DNA from: UBA974 sp002292405 | GTDB taxonomy: Bacteria; Bacteroidota; Bacteroidia; Flavobacteriales_D; Sanyastnellaceae | DNA: 64,000 nt | Assembly (NCBI GenBank): GCA_943842425.1 | Contig: CALTBR010000002.1 | Location: 500,483 to 564,482 of the forward strand | Direction of reading: 5' to 3' | Shown: positions 62,299 through 64,000 of the stretch, piece after piece | Layout: every line of letters begins with the position of its first letter | Numbering within the stretch: position 1 is the first letter of the stretch | Translations under genes and position numbers: made by a program | Notes under the pieces: model-generated | What the model was told of the DNA's origin: nothing | The model's database searches: none | What the model saw: the letters and a program-made list of their open reading frames with translations, nothing else

Positions 62299-63360
62299 TT
62301 ATATAAAAAAAACATATTCTTCAACACTCTTTGATAAAGAGAACTTTTTATTTGCAAATCTATAAGAATTGATTCCTATTTGCTTAGCTAAATTTCTATC
62401 ATTAATTAACTCCTCTATTTTATTTGAAATTGAAATGTAATCTCCTTGATTGTATAAAAACCCATTTTGGTTATGTGAAATTAATTCTTTTAGCCCACCT
62501 GAACCACTTGCAATTACAGGCTTTTGATGCATCATATATTCAATTATTGAATTAGAAATCCCTTCCTTGTATGAACATAAAAGACCTATGTCGGAAAAGC
62601 TTAGTATTTCTTCTACCTCGTTGATTTCACCTAAAAATCGAATATATTCTAGCTCTTCTATTCTTATAGTTGTTTGAAATTGTTCTAATAATTTACCGCC
62701 CCCAACTGAAACAAAAGTAATATCATCTCTTCTCTTTCTTACCTCTCTAGCAACTGATAAGAAAGTTGAATAATCTTTATATTTAGTTACATTAGCTACC
62801 ATGACAATAACAAATTTTGAAGTAATTCCTAACTTTTGTTTTACCACGTTATTAACTTTTGTTTTTATACGACTTGCATCAAATCCATTATATATTACTA
62901 TGCGCTTATTAGTCTTAACTTTATAAACATCCATACCCGCTTCTGAATTACCAACAACTTTATCTGCTATAAAATTAATATATTTTCCCTGTAGTAAGTT
63001 TTTTATGTTTGTATATCCGAAACAATCTGCAATATAGGAAGCTACTAATTTATACTTATAATTGTATTTCAGAATAGATAATAAAAAAGATGTTTTTATT
63101 GTCCAAGTTTGCACAACGTCAGGTTTAATTTTAAACAAAAATTTCTTAAATTCCATATATAAATTAATATTGCTAGCAAAACTTATATGATGTATTTTGA
63201 CGTTTAAGCCATACAGCTCACTGAATGACATCTCTTTAGGATTCAGTATTATATGGACTTCAAAGTTTGAATTATGACTAGCAAGACCTTTTATTAATTC
63301 AATTATTCTTCTTTCTTTTCCTCCTTTTCTTAATTTCTCTGCTACAAATAAAATTATCAT
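62299..63360 (-). CDS. GT4-family glycosyltransferase
   Basis: 353 residues: N-terminal VAEKLRKGGKERRIIELIKG (a GT4-like GG loop), then YNGFDASRIKTKV, FVIVMVANVTKYKDYSTFL and KEGISNSIIEYMMHQKPVI with EX7E. Closely similar in layout to its neighbour; acceptor and donor unknown. It is preceded by a 139-base gap after the Wzy-like gene that shows no clear signal. Confidence 0.9.
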   Translation of the reverse strand: MIILFVAEKLRKGGKERRIIELIKGLASHNSNFEVHIILNPKEMSFSELYGLNVKIHHISFASNINLYMEFKKFLFKIKPDVVQTWTIKTSFLLSILKYNYKYKLVASYIADCFGYTNIKNLLQGKYINFIADKVVGNSEAGMDVYKVKTNKRIVIYNGFDASRIKTKVNNVVKQKLGITSKFVIVMVANVTKYKDYSTFLSVAREVRKRRDDITFVSVGGGKLLEQFQTTIRIEELEYIRFLGEINEVEEILSFSDIGLLCSYKEGISNSIIEYMMHQKPVIASGSGGLKELISHNQNGFLYNQGDYISISNKIEELINDRNLAKQIGINSYRFANKKFSLSKSVEEYVFFI

Positions 63361-63499
63361 TATTTTAAGAAGTTTTTAATTTTAATTATTGAAAACTATT
63401 ATAAATACAACTTTACATATTTATTTTTAATTATCACTTTTCTAAACAAATAATCCAAAACTATAGTGAGATGCTTGTGAGTAAAATCTAAATAGTTTT

Positions 63500-64000
63500 T
63501 CATCTAGATAAAGGCTTTCTTGACATACTATTATTTGACCTTTTTATATATGCACTCATTAGACCAAAAACTATAAAATAGTGAACAAATTCATAAGTCC
63601 ATGCAGTTAAATTGATGAATAATATTGATCCAAACGCACCAGTCATCACATATATTAAAGGTCTATATTCCAGGTTTTTTCTTGCTCTTAAAAGGTTTTT
63701 ACCAAACCACATATTGAATGCTAAAAATAAACTTGTTCCAAGAATACCACCTTCTGCTAAATGTACTAAGTATTCACTATGAAGTAGTAATCTTGTATTA
63801 GTCTCATGCCTAAAATTCCCTAGACCAACTCCTGTATATAAATTATTAACAAAAACTTCCCATGCAGAAATATAAAAAAAAGCTCTGTCTCCTAAAAATC
63901 TCAACGCTTTAATATCTGTAGTGTTTCTTTCTTCCCCATCTGCTATCCCTAAATCAAAACGCTCTCCCAATAAAGAATTTTCTAAAATAACATCCACAGC
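63500..64000 (-). CDS. O-antigen ligase/polymerase (Wzy-like), C-terminal part; runs off right edge
   Basis: At least 165 residues, with the reading frame open to the window edge, so only the C-terminal part is present. The Wzy_C/O-antigen-ligase region TGVGLGNFRHETNTRLLLHS, then EYLVHLAEGGILGTSLFLAF, lies in the periplasmic loop and is followed by three hydrophobic helices. It either polymerises repeat units or ligates them to lipid A-core. It is the first visible gene of the island. Confidence 0.85.
   Translation of the reverse strand, partial: AVDVILENSLLGERFDLGIADGEERNTTDIKALRFLGDRAFFYISAWEVFVNNLYTGVGLGNFRHETNTRLLLHSEYLVHLAEGGILGTSLFLAFNMWFGKNLLRARKNLEYRPLIYVMTGAFGSILFINLTAWTYEFVHYFIVFGLMSAYIKRSNNSMSRKPLSR

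Noticed and set aside
1..64000. tRNA, rRNA, CRISPR array, insertion sequence
   Set aside because: None recognised by eye on either strand; no repeat-spacer pattern and no transposase.

Overview
The window is a chromosomal segment of a member of the Bacteroidota, most likely a marine Flavobacteriales. The indicators are a full-length SprA and a PorZ (type IX secretion, T9SS), several secreted proteins with T9SS C-terminal sorting domains, TonB/DUF4249 receptor pairs, Alternative Complex III fused in one operon with an aa3-type oxidase, TAnnTTTG-type promoter elements and almost no Shine-Dalgarno sequences. I cannot fix the family or genus. Genes are densely packed: no stretch longer than about 300 bases lacks a gene, and I saw no tRNA, rRNA or CRISPR array.

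Layout. 1-1443 (+): the end of a leucine-rich-repeat protein coupled to a NadR-like nicotinamide riboside kinase and a PnuC transporter. 1467-13404 (-): a chain maeB-ruvA-sprA-gcvH-vanZ-tonB with 4-base overlaps. 13455-19802: envelope and secreted proteins with a thiol-redox theme (T9SS cargo, TlpA, DUF6029, T9SS redoxin, Omp28, beta-barrel). 19820-23316: LEA lipoprotein and M20 dipeptidase, divergent from proline dehydrogenase and a small membrane protein. 23341-30568: TonB receptor/DUF4249, a FecA-type receptor with a 19-bp palindrome upstream, and a divergent T9SS-exported sugar dehydrogenase. 30576-33456: an orphan protein divergent from a LolD/MacB-like ABC transporter with a DUF3299-like lipoprotein-sized partner. 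33567-36106: a small conserved protein, a BaiN/HI0933-type flavoprotein and ruvB. 36184-47742 (-): actABCDEF-coxB-coxA, a complete electron-transfer module from quinol to oxygen, lacking only coxC/coxD-type subunits. 47939-53237: SPOR protein and the rimP-nusA-infB operon. 53387-56604: porZ translationally coupled to a nitrilase-family amidase.

After about 56.6 kb the character changes. A perfect 15-bp hairpin is followed by a tyrosine recombinase broken by a one-base deletion, a small Lys-rich protein, and then a visibly more AT-rich surface-polysaccharide cluster on the minus strand (WecG/TagA-type transferase, an alpha/alpha-toroid protein, three GT4-like glycosyltransferases, a Wzy/O-antigen-ligase-type protein running off the right edge). 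This looks like a horizontally variable glycan island whose left border is near 56.6-58.2 kb. The toroid gene also carries a one-base frameshift near its 5' end.

Functionally the window links protein export (SprA, PorZ) with its cargo, outer-membrane nutrient and iron uptake, respiration, and surface glycan synthesis. T9SS cargo in this phylum is often anchored to such glycans, but nothing here proves that link. The items most worth following are the redox-themed secreted cluster, the ABC/DUF3299-like cluster, the recurrent promoter element exactly four bases ahead of start codons (suggesting leaderless mRNAs), the palindrome ahead of the FecA-type receptor, and the two frameshifts at the island.
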